Notes under the pieces: generated by a model | Database searches by the model: none | What the model was told of the DNA's origin: nothing | What the model saw: the letters and a program-made list of their open reading frames with translations, nothing else | Shown: positions 43,671-53,014 of the stretch, in pieces | Layout: each line of letters opens with the position of its first letter | Position numbering within the stretch: the first letter of the stretch is position 1 | Program-made: the position numbers and the translations under genes | Assembly: GCA_964644845.1 (NCBI GenBank) | Contig: CAZXXS010000097.1 | Span: 124,001 to 188,000, forward strand | Direction of reading: 5' to 3' | Source: Geothermovivens sp964644845 | GTDB lineage: Bacteria > Zhuqueibacterota > Zhuqueibacteria > Oleimicrobiales > Geothermoviventaceae | DNA length: 64,000 nucleotides

Positions 43671-46103
43671 TTGCTGAGACGTCGTGAAAAAACGAGTGCC
43701 CAGCGTCAGCAGGAGATTTTCGGTCTTCTCTTGATGACATTCGGTGTTTTTCTCCTGCTGGCCATGCTTACCTACGACCCGGCCGAGGTTCCCGGTAAGA
43801 TTCACCCCGGTACCACCCGCAACGCCATGGGTTTCATTGGCGCCTACCTGGCGCACTACGTGGTTCGCTACACGTTTGGCTACGCCGCTTTTACGATGCC
43901 GTTCCTTCTCATCGCCTGGGGATGGAACCGTTTCCGCCACAACGACCCTTCTGCTCTCGTCCGCTGGACACCGTACGTTTTGCTTCTCAGTCTTTACTTG
44001 GGAACTGTGATGGCTGTGCCCGAGGTGCTCAGGCCTTCGGCTGGGGCGCCGGATTACCGTCTGGGCGGCGCTTTTGGGATTGGACTCGGCCGCATCATGG
44101 TCACCTGGTTTGGGCTTGCTGGTACGGTGATTCTGCTTTTTGTCCTGGCGCTGATCTTGTTCTCGATGGCAACTCAGGTGAGTCTGTCTGCCTGGGTTTC
44201 GGGCGTTGTCGGCCTGTGGGCGGATTGGCGCATTTTGGTTGAAAGGGAGCTGAACCGCTGGAGACAGAGCAGGGTGCGAAAGCGTCTGGCTGAGCACGAG
44301 GCCGCCGAGGAGGCCTGGGAAGAAGAAGCCCCGGTGGAACGCGCTGCCGACGTTGGGTACCAGGAAAACGGGGAACTGGAGGAGGTAGAGCAGAATTTTG
44401 CGGCCCGCGCGGAGACTGAAGACATCAGTGAGCAGGAAGAGTTTGACAGCGAGCCCGGTGTTCTACCCTGGGAGCCAGGAACTGGTGAGGCAGCTATCGA
44501 AAGACCCGAACCAGTCCCGCCCAAGACGCCGCTTCGCCAGCTTGAGCTGTTGGAGGTAGAAGACGAAGTGCCGCCGCCGGCGGAAACGCCAAGTGGCGAG
44601 CCCTATTCCCCGGAGAACTACCGTTTTCCGCCCACGAGCGTTCTGGCGCTTTCTGAACCTCAGGATGAGCTGACGGACGAAGAACTGCGCGAGAACGCTC
44701 GGGTGCTCGAGCAGGCGTTGCTGGAATTTGGTGTTGAAGCGCGGGTGGTAGAAATTGCTCCCGGTCCTGTAATCACCCGCTTCGAGGTTGAGCCGGCGCC
44801 GGGGGTCAAAGTCGCTCGCATCCTCAGTCTTTCGAATGACCTGGCCCGTGTGCTTCGGGCGTCGCGAATCCGAATCGTTGCTCCGATTCCGGGCAAGGCG
44901 GCTGTTGGCATCGAGGTGCCGAATCGCAATCCGGCCATCGTAGCCCTTCGAGACGTAATCGAGTCCGAAGCATTCTTGAGTTCACCGTCGGTGTTGACGA
45001 TCGCACTGGGAAGAACGATCTCGGGGAAGCCGTACGTTACGGACCTGGCGAAGATGCCGCACTTGCTGGTTGCGGGGGCTACTGGTTCGGGCAAGAGTGT
45101 CTGCTTGAACACGATCATCGCGAGCATTCTTTACAAGGCGCGTCCCGATCAGGTGCAATTCGTGATGATTGATCCCAAACGGCTGGAGCTCTCCATGTAC
45201 AGCCGCTTGAAAGATCACCACGTAACCTACCTGGAGGGACTTGGCGAGGCTGTTGTAACGACGCCGGCGAACGCCATCTCGGTACTTCGTGCGGTAGAGT
45301 ACGAAATGGAACGCCGTTACGGCGTTTTGTCGCGAGCTGGGGTACGTAATCTTGAGGACTACAACGACCGTGTGCGCCAGGGACGTGTGAAAGCCGAAGG
45401 CGACGAAGAACCGCAGCCTTTGCCCTACCTGGTGGTCATCATCGATGAACTTGCCGATTTGATGATGACGGGCGCACGGGAGGTGGAAGAACCCATTGCC
45501 CGACTTACGCAGATGAGCCGTGCTGTCGGTATTCATCTTGTGGTCGCGACGCAGCGGCCCTCGGTCGACGTGATAACTGGGGTCATTAAAGCAAACTTCC
45601 CGGCCCGAATCGCCTTCCAGGTTTCTTCGAAAACCGACTCGCGGACCATCCTCGACATGAACGGGGCCGAGAAGTTGCTTGGTCGTGGGGACATGCTTTT
45701 TCTTCCCCCCGGTAGCCCGGAACCTGTACGGGTTCACGGCGCCTACATTTCAACTGATGAATCTGAGCAAATCATTGACTGGATCGCTGCCCAGCCGCCG
45801 GTTCCGAAGGAACCTCTTGTTGCGTTCCGGGAACAGCAAGGCGGTGCGGGAACCATGTTCGGAGCGAACGAGCAGGATCCCTTGTTTGAAGACGCCGCTC
45901 GGATCGTCGTGCTGACGCAACAAGGCTCCATTTCGATCCTGCAGCGGAAATTGAAGATTGGTTACGCACGTGCAGCGCGACTGATTGATGCCCTGGAAGA
46001 TGCCGGGATCGTTGGTCCGTTTGACGGCAGCAAAGCGCGCGAGGTACTGGTTGACCAGGAGGGGCTCATGGCAATGGGAATCGCGCCGTACGGTGAAAGC
46101 TGA
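43671..46103 (+). CDS. ftsK: DNA translocase FtsK
   Basis: An 810-residue FtsK/SpoIIIE protein. About four or five N-terminal membrane helices lie in residues 20-190, then an acidic linker (about 200-320), the alpha-beta motor with Walker A ATGSGKSVCLN near residue 468, Walker B VVIIDELADLM and the ATQRPSVDVITG block, and a C-terminal gamma winged-helix domain (QGSISILQRKLKIGYARAARLID) for reading polar DNA signals. It pumps DNA at the division septum. TTG 43671 is preferred to TTG 43653 because AGGTGAG lies 6 bases before it. LolA follows after 96 bases, a common ftsK-lolA order. Confidence 0.95.
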   Translation: MLRRREKTSAQRQQEIFGLLLMTFGVFLLLAMLTYDPAEVPGKIHPGTTRNAMGFIGAYLAHYVVRYTFGYAAFTMPFLLIAWGWNRFRHNDPSALVRWTPYVLLLSLYLGTVMAVPEVLRPSAGAPDYRLGGAFGIGLGRIMVTWFGLAGTVILLFVLALILFSMATQVSLSAWVSGVVGLWADWRILVERELNRWRQSRVRKRLAEHEAAEEAWEEEAPVERAADVGYQENGELEEVEQNFAARAETEDISEQEEFDSEPGVLPWEPGTGEAAIERPEPVPPKTPLRQLELLEVEDEVPPPAETPSGEPYSPENYRFPPTSVLALSEPQDELTDEELRENARVLEQALLEFGVEARVVEIAPGPVITRFEVEPAPGVKVARILSLSNDLARVLRASRIRIVAPIPGKAAVGIEVPNRNPAIVALRDVIESEAFLSSPSVLTIALGRTISGKPYVTDLAKMPHLLVAGATGSGKSVCLNTIIASILYKARPDQVQFVMIDPKRLELSMYSRLKDHHVTYLEGLGEAVVTTPANAISVLRAVEYEMERRYGVLSRAGVRNLEDYNDRVRQGRVKAEGDEEPQPLPYLVVIIDELADLMMTGAREVEEPIARLTQMSRAVGIHLVVATQRPSVDVITGVIKANFPARIAFQVSSKTDSRTILDMNGAEKLLGRGDMLFLPPGSPEPVRVHGAYISTDESEQIIDWIAAQPPVPKEPLVAFREQQGGAGTMFGANEQDPLFEDAARIVVLTQQGSISILQRKLKIGYARAARLIDALEDAGIVGPFDGSKAREVLVDQEGLMAMGIAPYGES

Positions 46104-46135
46104 GGCATGATTCGCTTGCCTAAGATTAGAATCGC

Positions 46136-46150
46136 ACGCACGTGCGTTTT
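46136..46150 (+). terminator. Weak palindrome with short T run after ftsK
   Basis: ACGCACGTGCGT (46136-46147) is a perfect palindrome followed by TTT. As a terminator it would be weak, and lolA probably still receives read-through. Confidence 0.3.
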
Positions 46151-46199
46151 CAGGTGCACTAAGGTGACTGTTGCTCAATTCTGAGAGCGGGAGATTTCG

Positions 46200-46853
46200 T
46201 TGAGGAAAACAACGGCAGCGGCGATTCTCCTGGTTTTGGTGGTGGCTTCGCCTGCGGACGCACAGGCCTCAACACCTCCAGACGCCGCGAAAATCATCAA
46301 AAAGACGAGAGCAAAGTACGAATCGATCAAATACCTGTCGCTTCGATTTCAGCAGCGTTTTGAATGGACACTGACAGGTGAAGTGCAAGAGCTCAGGGGC
46401 CAAGTTTTCGTTGCTCCCGGCGATCGCTACCGCGTTGAGACCAGTACCCAGGTCATCGTGTCGGATGGTAAGACACTGTGGACGTACAACAAGCCCACGC
46501 ATCAAGTGATTGTGGACAATCTCGGCACACAAAGAAACCCGTTGCTTCGCGACCTGATTCTTCGTTACACTCAGGATTACAGAGCAACGCTGGCTGGGGA
46601 GGATACCGTTGCAGGGCGAAAATGCTGGGTGCTGGAGCTGTCGGCTTCTGATCAAGGTGAGTTTGTTCCTCAGATCAAAGTTTGGGTGGACAAACGAGAG
46701 TACATCATTTGGCAGGTAGAGGAGAAAGACGCAAACGGCAACGTGAATCGTTACAAGATTACGGTGTTTGAAGAGCCCAGTACTTTGCCCGATCGGCTTT
46801 TTCACTTCAAAGTGCCCGAAGGCGTTGAAGTTGTAGATTTGCGGTCTGAGTGA
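46200..46853 (+). CDS. lolA: Outer-membrane lipoprotein carrier protein LolA
   Basis: A 217-residue periplasmic carrier. Signal peptide (about residues 1-21), then the LolA half-barrel with IIKKTRAKYESIKYLSLRFQQ, ELRGQVFVAPGDRYRVE, SDGKTLWTYNKPTHQVIVD and FHFKVPEGVEVVDL at the end. It shuttles lipoproteins from the inner-membrane LolCDE complex to the outer membrane. TTG 46200 follows GGGAGA by 6 bases and is directly followed by the signal sequence. The ftsK-lolA neighbourhood supports the call. Confidence 0.93.
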   Translation: MRKTTAAAILLVLVVASPADAQASTPPDAAKIIKKTRAKYESIKYLSLRFQQRFEWTLTGEVQELRGQVFVAPGDRYRVETSTQVIVSDGKTLWTYNKPTHQVIVDNLGTQRNPLLRDLILRYTQDYRATLAGEDTVAGRKCWVLELSASDQGEFVPQIKVWVDKREYIIWQVEEKDANGNVNRYKITVFEEPSTLPDRLFHFKVPEGVEVVDLRSE

Positions 46854-46879
46854 CGATTATTTTGTGCTGAAAAAATAGA

Positions 46880-46908
46880 TTGCATGTTAGCCGCAAGTTC
46901 GCTATTAT
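46880..46908 (+). promoter_or_regulatory. Sigma70-type promoter for the tyrosine-autokinase gene
   Basis: TTGCAT (46880-46885) and TATTAT (46903-46908) are separated by exactly 17 bases, in a locally AT-rich stretch 50 bases before the ATG at 46959. Confidence 0.6.
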
Positions 46909-46958
46909 TCTGCCCGTAACCGGGAGAGATTTGTATCAGCCTGAGGGGAGTCACCTCC

Positions 46959-49331
46959 ATGATGCAGGAGCCTCTTGAGCAACAAGTTACGCTGAACGAC
47001 TATCTCCGAGTTCTCTACCGCGGCCGCTGGATCATCGCGATTGCTTTCCTCGCTACGGTTCTGGCTACTGCCTATTTTACGTTCACGACCGAACCAATCT
47101 ACGAGGCATCCGCTACCGTCATGGTTAAGGAAGAGGGCAGCGGGGTCTCGGACATGTTGTTTGGGGGTGTGGCCAGTGCCTTTCGCCGGGAGACTGAGAT
47201 CAACAATCAGGTGCAAATCCTCAAAAGTCGGACTCTGGCAGAGGCCGTGATCCGGCGCCTTCAGCAGTCACCCTACGCAGACAAATTGCGGATTCTCGGC
47301 AACGTCCCGGAGGATGTGCGACGAAGCTTCAATCCGGTCAGCGCGGCGATGGGGCTTGTGTCAGGGTTGTTCAGGGGTAGAAACCAGCAGACCGCCCAAC
47401 CGAGCGGCGATGAATTGGTATCCGTACTGGCTGAGGATCTCCAAAAGCGGATTAAGATCAGCCCTGTACGGGATACCGACATGATTCACATCAAGTTTGA
47501 TGCACCCAGCCCGTTTGAAGCAGCTTATGTAACCAACGCCATTGCTCAGACATACCGGGAACAGAACATCGAGGAAAGTCGGGCTGAGGTGAAGCAGGTT
47601 AAGGAATTCTTGGAAGGGCAGCTTCCCGCAATCAAGAAGCAGCTGGAATCTGCAGAAGAACGTCTCAAGCAGTACCAGGAGAAACGAGGCGTCTACGCTC
47701 TCGACAAAGAAACGGAGAAACTCGTAGAGCAAATTTCCGAGGCCGAGGCACTCTACCAGGAAGCTCTAACGGACCTGCAGTCGAACGAGAAACGCTTGGC
47801 TTACGTGGACTCCCTGCTGGCCGCAAGCAAGACGAACATCGATGTGGAAACGATTGCCAGCGAGCCGTACCTCGAGGAGATCAGAAAACAGATTGCCCAG
47901 CTGGAAATCGCCCGGTCAGACTACATCAGTTCTTTGATCGAGAACGGTGTTTACAGAAAAGACGATCCGAAACTTCAAGAGTACGATCGTAGACTTGAAC
48001 AGCTAAACAAGAAGTTTCAAGAAGAAGTCGCGAAGATTGCCGCCGCGGAAATGCCGAATCCTTTGGCGGTGTCCAGTGACGTGTTCAAGAGCAAGATCGA
48101 GATCGAAGCGGAACTCAGGTCTCTTCGACCCAGGGTGAGAGCGCTCAAGGCAATTCGTGATCACTACCGCCAGCGTTTGGAAAGTGTGCCCGCGAAAGCA
48201 CTTGAGCTGGCTCGCCTCAAGCGGGAAGCTCTGGTCAACGAGAAGATCTACACGATGATGCAGGAAAAGTACGAGGAGAGCCGGATTACAGAGGTCGGAC
48301 AGCTCGGTAAAGTACGCATTGTCGATCCTGCACGACCGCCTCGTTATCCTGTCAAGCCGAAAAAGAAACTAAACCTCATGCTGGCGGCGATCATCGGGTT
48401 GATGCTGGGTGTGGGCATTGCTTTTGTGATCGAATACATGGACAACTCGATCCGCAGTCCCGAGGAAGTTGAGCGGATGGGACTGCCGCTCCTGGGTACA
48501 ATTCCGGTTATTGCCGAAGAAGAGGAGGATGGTTCAAGAAACAACGGCCGCCTCAGGTTACGCCCAGGCTCGGCGAATGGTGATGACGAAGCGCAGCAAC
48601 TGTCCCGGCGCCTGGTGGCCCATTTCAGACCGAAGTCGCCGATTTCAGAGGCTTATCGAACGATCCGGACAAATATTCAGTACAGTCGGGCGGACGATCC
48701 CATCAGATCGCTGTTGATCACAAGTCCGGGCCCAGGCGAGGGCAAGTCGACGACTGCAGCCAATCTGGCCATCACCTTTGCGCAACTCGGGTACAAGACG
48801 CTGCTTGTGGATGCCGATCTGCGGCGTCCTGTGATGCACAGAGTGTTCGGTCTCGATCGGAACAAGGGCCTGACCAATTGTCTCGTGGGGCGGGAGCAGC
48901 TAGAAAGTGTTGTGAATAGCACAGAGATTGAGAACTTGTTCGTGCTAACCTGTGGACCGCTTCCCCCGAACCCTTCGGAAATGTTGGGATCCGAAGCGAT
49001 GAAACGTCTGCTTTCCGAAGCCAGCCAAAAGTTCGAGGCGGTTGTTCTCGACAGTCCCCCTGTGCTTGCGGTCACGGATGCAGCGGTCATGTCAACAGAA
49101 ACAGACGGTACAGTTCTCGTGGTTCGGGCAGGTAAGACAGACCGACAAGCCACCGTGCGGGCGCATGAATCCCTGCGGAAGGTGGGTGCACATGTCCTCG
49201 GCGGTCTGTTAAACGGTGTGCGCGTAGAGAACCTTTACGGGTCGTACTACTATTACTACCACTACTATTACTACACGCGCGACGGAGAAAAGAAAGTTCG
49301 CAAGCGCAAGAAGAAACGCTCGCATTATTGA
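46959..49331 (+). CDS. Wzc-type polysaccharide co-polymerase / bacterial tyrosine autokinase
   Basis: A 790-residue fused Wzz and BY-kinase protein. The N-terminal Wzz domain starts LNDYLRVLYRGRW with the first membrane helix; a long coiled coil spans about residues 190-420; the second helix (MLAAIIGLMLGVGIAFVIEY) is near 468-490. The cytoplasmic kinase has Walker A SPGPGEGKSTTAANL near 590, Walker A' LLVDADLRRP and Walker B AVVLDSPP. A tyrosine cluster (ten Tyr within GSYYYYYHYYYYT) forms the autophosphorylation tail, followed by a very basic end. It controls chain length and export of capsule or exopolysaccharide. GAGGGGAG precedes ATG 46959. First of three exopolysaccharide-type genes. Confidence 0.95.
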   Translation: MMQEPLEQQVTLNDYLRVLYRGRWIIAIAFLATVLATAYFTFTTEPIYEASATVMVKEEGSGVSDMLFGGVASAFRRETEINNQVQILKSRTLAEAVIRRLQQSPYADKLRILGNVPEDVRRSFNPVSAAMGLVSGLFRGRNQQTAQPSGDELVSVLAEDLQKRIKISPVRDTDMIHIKFDAPSPFEAAYVTNAIAQTYREQNIEESRAEVKQVKEFLEGQLPAIKKQLESAEERLKQYQEKRGVYALDKETEKLVEQISEAEALYQEALTDLQSNEKRLAYVDSLLAASKTNIDVETIASEPYLEEIRKQIAQLEIARSDYISSLIENGVYRKDDPKLQEYDRRLEQLNKKFQEEVAKIAAAEMPNPLAVSSDVFKSKIEIEAELRSLRPRVRALKAIRDHYRQRLESVPAKALELARLKREALVNEKIYTMMQEKYEESRITEVGQLGKVRIVDPARPPRYPVKPKKKLNLMLAAIIGLMLGVGIAFVIEYMDNSIRSPEEVERMGLPLLGTIPVIAEEEEDGSRNNGRLRLRPGSANGDDEAQQLSRRLVAHFRPKSPISEAYRTIRTNIQYSRADDPIRSLLITSPGPGEGKSTTAANLAITFAQLGYKTLLVDADLRRPVMHRVFGLDRNKGLTNCLVGREQLESVVNSTEIENLFVLTCGPLPPNPSEMLGSEAMKRLLSEASQKFEAVVLDSPPVLAVTDAAVMSTETDGTVLVVRAGKTDRQATVRAHESLRKVGAHVLGGLLNGVRVENLYGSYYYYYHYYYYTRDGEKKVRKRKKKRSHY

Positions 49332-49395
49332 GGCAGATCCTGGTTGTTGCTGTAGTGGCTCTTGCAAAGCGGCTCTACGAAGGCTTGAGGAACGT

Positions 49396-49917
49396 ATGCG
49401 GTCAACGAAGACAATTGTTGCGTTCGCTGTTCTTGGGATTTTTCTCGTTTCTGCAGCTACGCATGCCCAGGAAAGGCAGAAAAAGGTAGCTGCCAGTACG
49501 CAGGGTGCAGCCAGGTACTACTTGGGTTCGCTCGGTGGAACCTCCGAAGAGCTCTTGATGAACGTTAATGTGTGGGGCTTTGTGTTGAAACCCGGGCAGT
49601 ACATGGTCCCGGTGAAAACGGATCTCGTGTCTTTGATCTCTTACGCCGGTGGTCCGTTGGAAGAAGCGAGCTTGAAGCGCGTGCAGTTGATTCGGGGGAC
49701 AACGAAAGACGGTGAACCCACGGTTTTCACCGTGAACTTGCAGAAGTATCTGGAGCAGGGGGACCGCTCACTCTTGCCGACGTTGCGGCCTGGCGACACT
49801 GTGGTGATTCGGGCGGGGAGAGGATACGGTTTCAAACGTGTCCTCGAGTATGTGTGGCGGATCGCCGTGATCGTGCAGGCGTACGCCCTGTTTAGCTACT
49901 ACCTCAAGCGTAGCTGA
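49396..49917 (+). CDS. SLBB-domain polysaccharide-export-like protein lacking the Wza N-domain
   Basis: A 173-residue protein with signal peptide (about residues 1-24), one SLBB-type beta-grasp domain (VNVWGFVLKPGQYMVPVKTDLVSLISYAGGP, then LRPGDTVVIRAG) and a C-terminal hydrophobic helix (VWRIAVIVQAYALFSYYL). Full polysaccharide export proteins carry a Poly_export domain before SLBB; none is here, so it is a minimal SLBB protein, perhaps an accessory of the export complex. It lies 64 bases after the tyrosine autokinase. Confidence 0.85.
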   Translation: MRSTKTIVAFAVLGIFLVSAATHAQERQKKVAASTQGAARYYLGSLGGTSEELLMNVNVWGFVLKPGQYMVPVKTDLVSLISYAGGPLEEASLKRVQLIRGTTKDGEPTVFTVNLQKYLEQGDRSLLPTLRPGDTVVIRAGRGYGFKRVLEYVWRIAVIVQAYALFSYYLKRS

Positions 49918-49991
49918 GGCAAACTCCGTACCGCTGTTGTAGCAGGTTTGTCATCCGCTTCTTTCCTGAGACGAAACTGCCGGGTCTGGAA

Positions 49992-50555
49992 ATGCACTAC
50001 GAGTCGTCAGACACTCTCCGCTGGTACGCCCTTTACACAAAATCGCGCCACGAGAAGAAGGTGGATCTGCAACTTCGGGAGAAGGGCTTCGAATCCTACC
50101 TTCCCTTAAGAGGTGTGTGGCGGCAGTGGAGCGACAGGCGAAAACTTGTCGAAGAGCCGCTTTTTCGCTGTTACGTCTTTGTACACACGAATGAGAAGCA
50201 ACGAGTGCGTGCCCTACAGACATACGGGGCTGTGCGATTTGTGAGCTTTGATGGTCGCCCGGCGGTCGTGCGCGACGAAGAAATTGAGACGATCAAGCGG
50301 ATTTTGAAAGAGTTTCCTGAAGCGGAAGCCTGCGAACCGTTTTCGGTAGGCGATCTGGTTGAGATCGTGCGTGGTCCGCTAACGGGGATTATGGGGAGAC
50401 TGGAAGAAATCAGAGGGGCCCGACGGCTCGTAGTAACCATTGACTCGATTCATCAAGGGGTGCGTTTCGAGATCGATAGGTTGGACGTGCGTCTGCTGCA
50501 GAAGGCGAGGATTCAGGAGAGCCACCAGTACGATCGTTACCGTTTCAGACCGTAA
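49992..50555 (+). CDS. UpxY/NusG-like transcription antiterminator
   Basis: A 187-residue NusG paralogue. The NGN domain starts LRWYALYTKSRHEKKVDLQL and includes PLRGVWRQWSDRRKLVEEPLFRCYVFV; a KOW motif follows in FSVGDLVEIVRGPLTGIMGRLEEI. Such specialised factors let RNA polymerase pass terminators in long capsule operons. Here it is the last gene of the rightward group, and its stop is only 3 bases from the stop of convergent lptG, so the operon it would serve is not directly downstream. Confidence 0.92.
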   Translation: MHYESSDTLRWYALYTKSRHEKKVDLQLREKGFESYLPLRGVWRQWSDRRKLVEEPLFRCYVFVHTNEKQRVRALQTYGAVRFVSFDGRPAVVRDEEIETIKRILKEFPEAEACEPFSVGDLVEIVRGPLTGIMGRLEEIRGARRLVVTIDSIHQGVRFEIDRLDVRLLQKARIQESHQYDRYRFRP

Positions 50556-50558
50556 ATC

Positions 50559-51635
50559 TCACCTCTCGGCCCGGTAGAGCAAGTAGACGGCGACACTGCC
50601 GAACAAGATGTTCCCGATCCAAGCCCCTAACCAGGGGGTCAAGCGCCCATTGTGACCGAGGGACTGGCCGATCCGGATGATCCCGAAGTACAAAAAACAA
50701 ATCGCCAGGCTGATGCCAAATCCCACCATCGCTCCACTCCGCCGCTTGGTGGACGCCAGTGGCGCACCGAACATCACGATGATGAGGTTTGAAAACGGGA
50801 AAGCGATCTTCATGTAAAGATCGACCAACCATTGCCGCGGATTCCCGCCGTTCCGTTTCACTTCCCGAATAAAAAGCTTGAGTTCTCTGTAGGACATTTC
50901 CTCTGGAGGTTTCTGCACGCTGGCCAGGTCCGAGGGCCGGAAGTTCAGCCCGGCGAAGTGGACGTTGGCGAACGGTTGGGCCCTCTCTCCTTTCGCTTCG
51001 AAATCGCGCAAGTATCCGGACTCGAGCACCCAGATGCTGTCTTGCCAAACGAGACGGCGAGCATCCCAGCGTTTGACCATGCGGCTGCCCTTGTACTGCT
51101 GAATGCTCACGTTGTGGCCGATCTTCTTGCGGGGGTCAAAAAAACCGATGAATACACGCCGGTCGGCCGTGTCTTGAATGTAGACGTTTGCCCTGCGGAT
51201 TTGAACGCGCCTTGGCACGCGGTCCAGGTACGTTCGTTTGATCTGGAACTTGCGGTCGTTTGTGATCGGTACGATCGTTTCCGAAAAATAGTAGTCCACG
51301 ACGCTGACGACAAACGCGGCTACGAAAACAGGAGCCAAGATTCGGTAGATGGACACGCCGGAGCTGCGGATAGCGATCAATTCGTTGAACCGGGCCATCT
51401 GACCGATGCTGAACAAGCTCGCAAGCAGCATGGCCACGGGTAAGATAAGTGTCATGATGTAAGGCAGGTAGTACAGGTAGTAGGAAGCAACAACGTGCCG
51501 AGGTACTTGATGGTCGATGAACCTGTCGAGGTTTTCGATGAGGTCGACCACGACGAAGATTACCGTGAACGCGATCAATGCGAAGAAAACGGTCAACAGA
51601 AACCGGCGTAGGATGTAGCGATCCAGAAGCCTCAC
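50559..51635 (-). CDS. lptG: LPS export permease LptG
   Basis: A 358-residue YjgP/YjgQ-family permease: N-terminal helices from RLLDRYILRRFLLTVFFALIAFTVIFVVVD, a periplasmic beta-jellyroll in the middle (about residues 130-260), and C-terminal helices with MKIAFPFSNLIIVMFGAPLAS. With LptF and LptB it drives lipopolysaccharide from the inner membrane. GTG 51635 overlaps the TGA of lptF by four bases (51632-51635). Assigned LptG rather than LptF by gene order and length; the distinction is not certain. Confidence 0.9.
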   Translation of the reverse strand: MRLLDRYILRRFLLTVFFALIAFTVIFVVVDLIENLDRFIDHQVPRHVVASYYLYYLPYIMTLILPVAMLLASLFSIGQMARFNELIAIRSSGVSIYRILAPVFVAAFVVSVVDYYFSETIVPITNDRKFQIKRTYLDRVPRRVQIRRANVYIQDTADRRVFIGFFDPRKKIGHNVSIQQYKGSRMVKRWDARRLVWQDSIWVLESGYLRDFEAKGERAQPFANVHFAGLNFRPSDLASVQKPPEEMSYRELKLFIREVKRNGGNPRQWLVDLYMKIAFPFSNLIIVMFGAPLASTKRRSGAMVGFGISLAICFLYFGIIRIGQSLGHNGRLTPWLGAWIGNILFGSVAVYLLYRAER

Positions 51636-53014
51636 GCAGGCGTTTCCTCGTCTTCGTGTGCAAGATGAAGCCGGGTAGCGATCCGGTGCCACTGGATGAA
51701 TGACGTTTCTCGTACTGATCGAAGAAGCAGGATAACCCCGGCTGCGCCGACGATGAAATTCGGTGACCACATGGCGATGAAAGGCGTGACGTATCCGCGA
51801 TCGGCCAACTCCTCACCTCCGATGAGGAAGGCCCAGTACAAGAGGAAAAAAAGTAACCCAATCCCTCCGCCAACCGCCATCCCACCGTGCCGAGCCATTA
51901 CGCCAAGAGGTACACCCACCAGTACGAACACAATGCAAGCCGCAGGAATCGAGTACTTCTTGTGTACTTCCACCATCAGGCTGTTGATCGAACGCCGGTA
52001 GCTGCGGATGACGGCTTGTTCGGTCTCGATTTGGCCGAGAAGCTGTTGGTGCTGGGCGCGGGCCTGCCGCAAATCGGGTTTGCTCCAATAACGCGGTGTT
52101 CTGGTGTTGGGGGGGGACAGCCAGGGCAGGTAACGTTGTGCCACCAGAAGAGCCGATTTTTTCACTTGTTGGCGCCGCTGGTCGATTTTTTCACGGTACT
52201 TCCGTACTTCACCCAGCATCATGGCGGCACTCTTCTCACGATCGCCACGGTAATCGGACTCCCGCCGCACGAGCACCATCCCGGGGATTTGCAGTGTGAT
52301 CCGGTGTTTGGGGAATTTCAGACGCCGATACGAACTAAGGTCGTCCAGATGGACCTCGTGAATTTCGCCGCTGTACAGAGTCAGGTAAAGCAAACCGGTG
52401 CGTGGGTCAACGCGGATCTCGGCGCTGTCGGCGGTGATGGTTTTGCGAACGTTCTCCTGGCTGTGATCGTCGATGATCACGTCCCAGGCCTTGGACACGT
52501 TTTCGCGTTCGACGATTCTCTGTGCGACCAGCGCGTAGTGTGGAATGCCGCGGTACACCACACCTGGCTGAAGTTCGAGTGTTGGTCGTTTGCGCGAAAT
52601 GTCGCCCGCCAGCAGCCGTAAGCGGTGATTTGCATCCGGAAGCACGTGGTTGTTGAACCAAATCAGCACCAGCGCCAGCAGGATTGAGGCTACCAACACT
52701 GGCCGCATCAGGCGTACGAGACTAACTCCGCCCGCTTTGAAGGCTGTGATCTCGTTGTCCGAAGAGAGCCTGCCAAAGGCCATGAGTACCGACATCAGGA
52801 CAGCCATCGGCACGGCCAAAGCCACGATCCAGGCCAGATTCAGGGCGAAAAATTCCGCGATGATGCCGATGGGAAGCCCCTTGCTCAAAATTCGCCCCAA
52901 TTCCCTGAAAACGAGATTGAGCAGGAAAATCAGGGTAATAAGCGCGAACCCGAACACGAATGGTGGAATGTGTTCACGCAAAACGTAACGGGATGTTATC
53001 GAAAAAAGCTTCAC
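51632..53014 (-). CDS. lptF: LPS export permease LptF
   Basis: A 460-residue YjgP/YjgQ-family permease, longer than LptG because of a charged insertion at about residues 255-340 (EKIDQRRQQVKK to QIETEQAVIRSYRR) that should form a coiled coil in the periplasmic part. Helices open with ITSRYVLREHIPPFVFGFALITLIF and close after VHKKYSIPAACIVFVLVGVPLGVMARHGG, the family signature. GTG 53014 is chosen since the upstream extension has no membrane or family sequence; its Shine-Dalgarno is weak. Coupled to lptG. Confidence 0.9.
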   Translation of the reverse strand: MKLFSITSRYVLREHIPPFVFGFALITLIFLLNLVFRELGRILSKGLPIGIIAEFFALNLAWIVALAVPMAVLMSVLMAFGRLSSDNEITAFKAGGVSLVRLMRPVLVASILLALVLIWFNNHVLPDANHRLRLLAGDISRKRPTLELQPGVVYRGIPHYALVAQRIVERENVSKAWDVIIDDHSQENVRKTITADSAEIRVDPRTGLLYLTLYSGEIHEVHLDDLSSYRRLKFPKHRITLQIPGMVLVRRESDYRGDREKSAAMMLGEVRKYREKIDQRRQQVKKSALLVAQRYLPWLSPPNTRTPRYWSKPDLRQARAQHQQLLGQIETEQAVIRSYRRSINSLMVEVHKKYSIPAACIVFVLVGVPLGVMARHGGMAVGGGIGLLFFLLYWAFLIGGEELADRGYVTPFIAMWSPNFIVGAAGVILLLRSVRETSFIQWHRIATRLHLAHEDEETPA

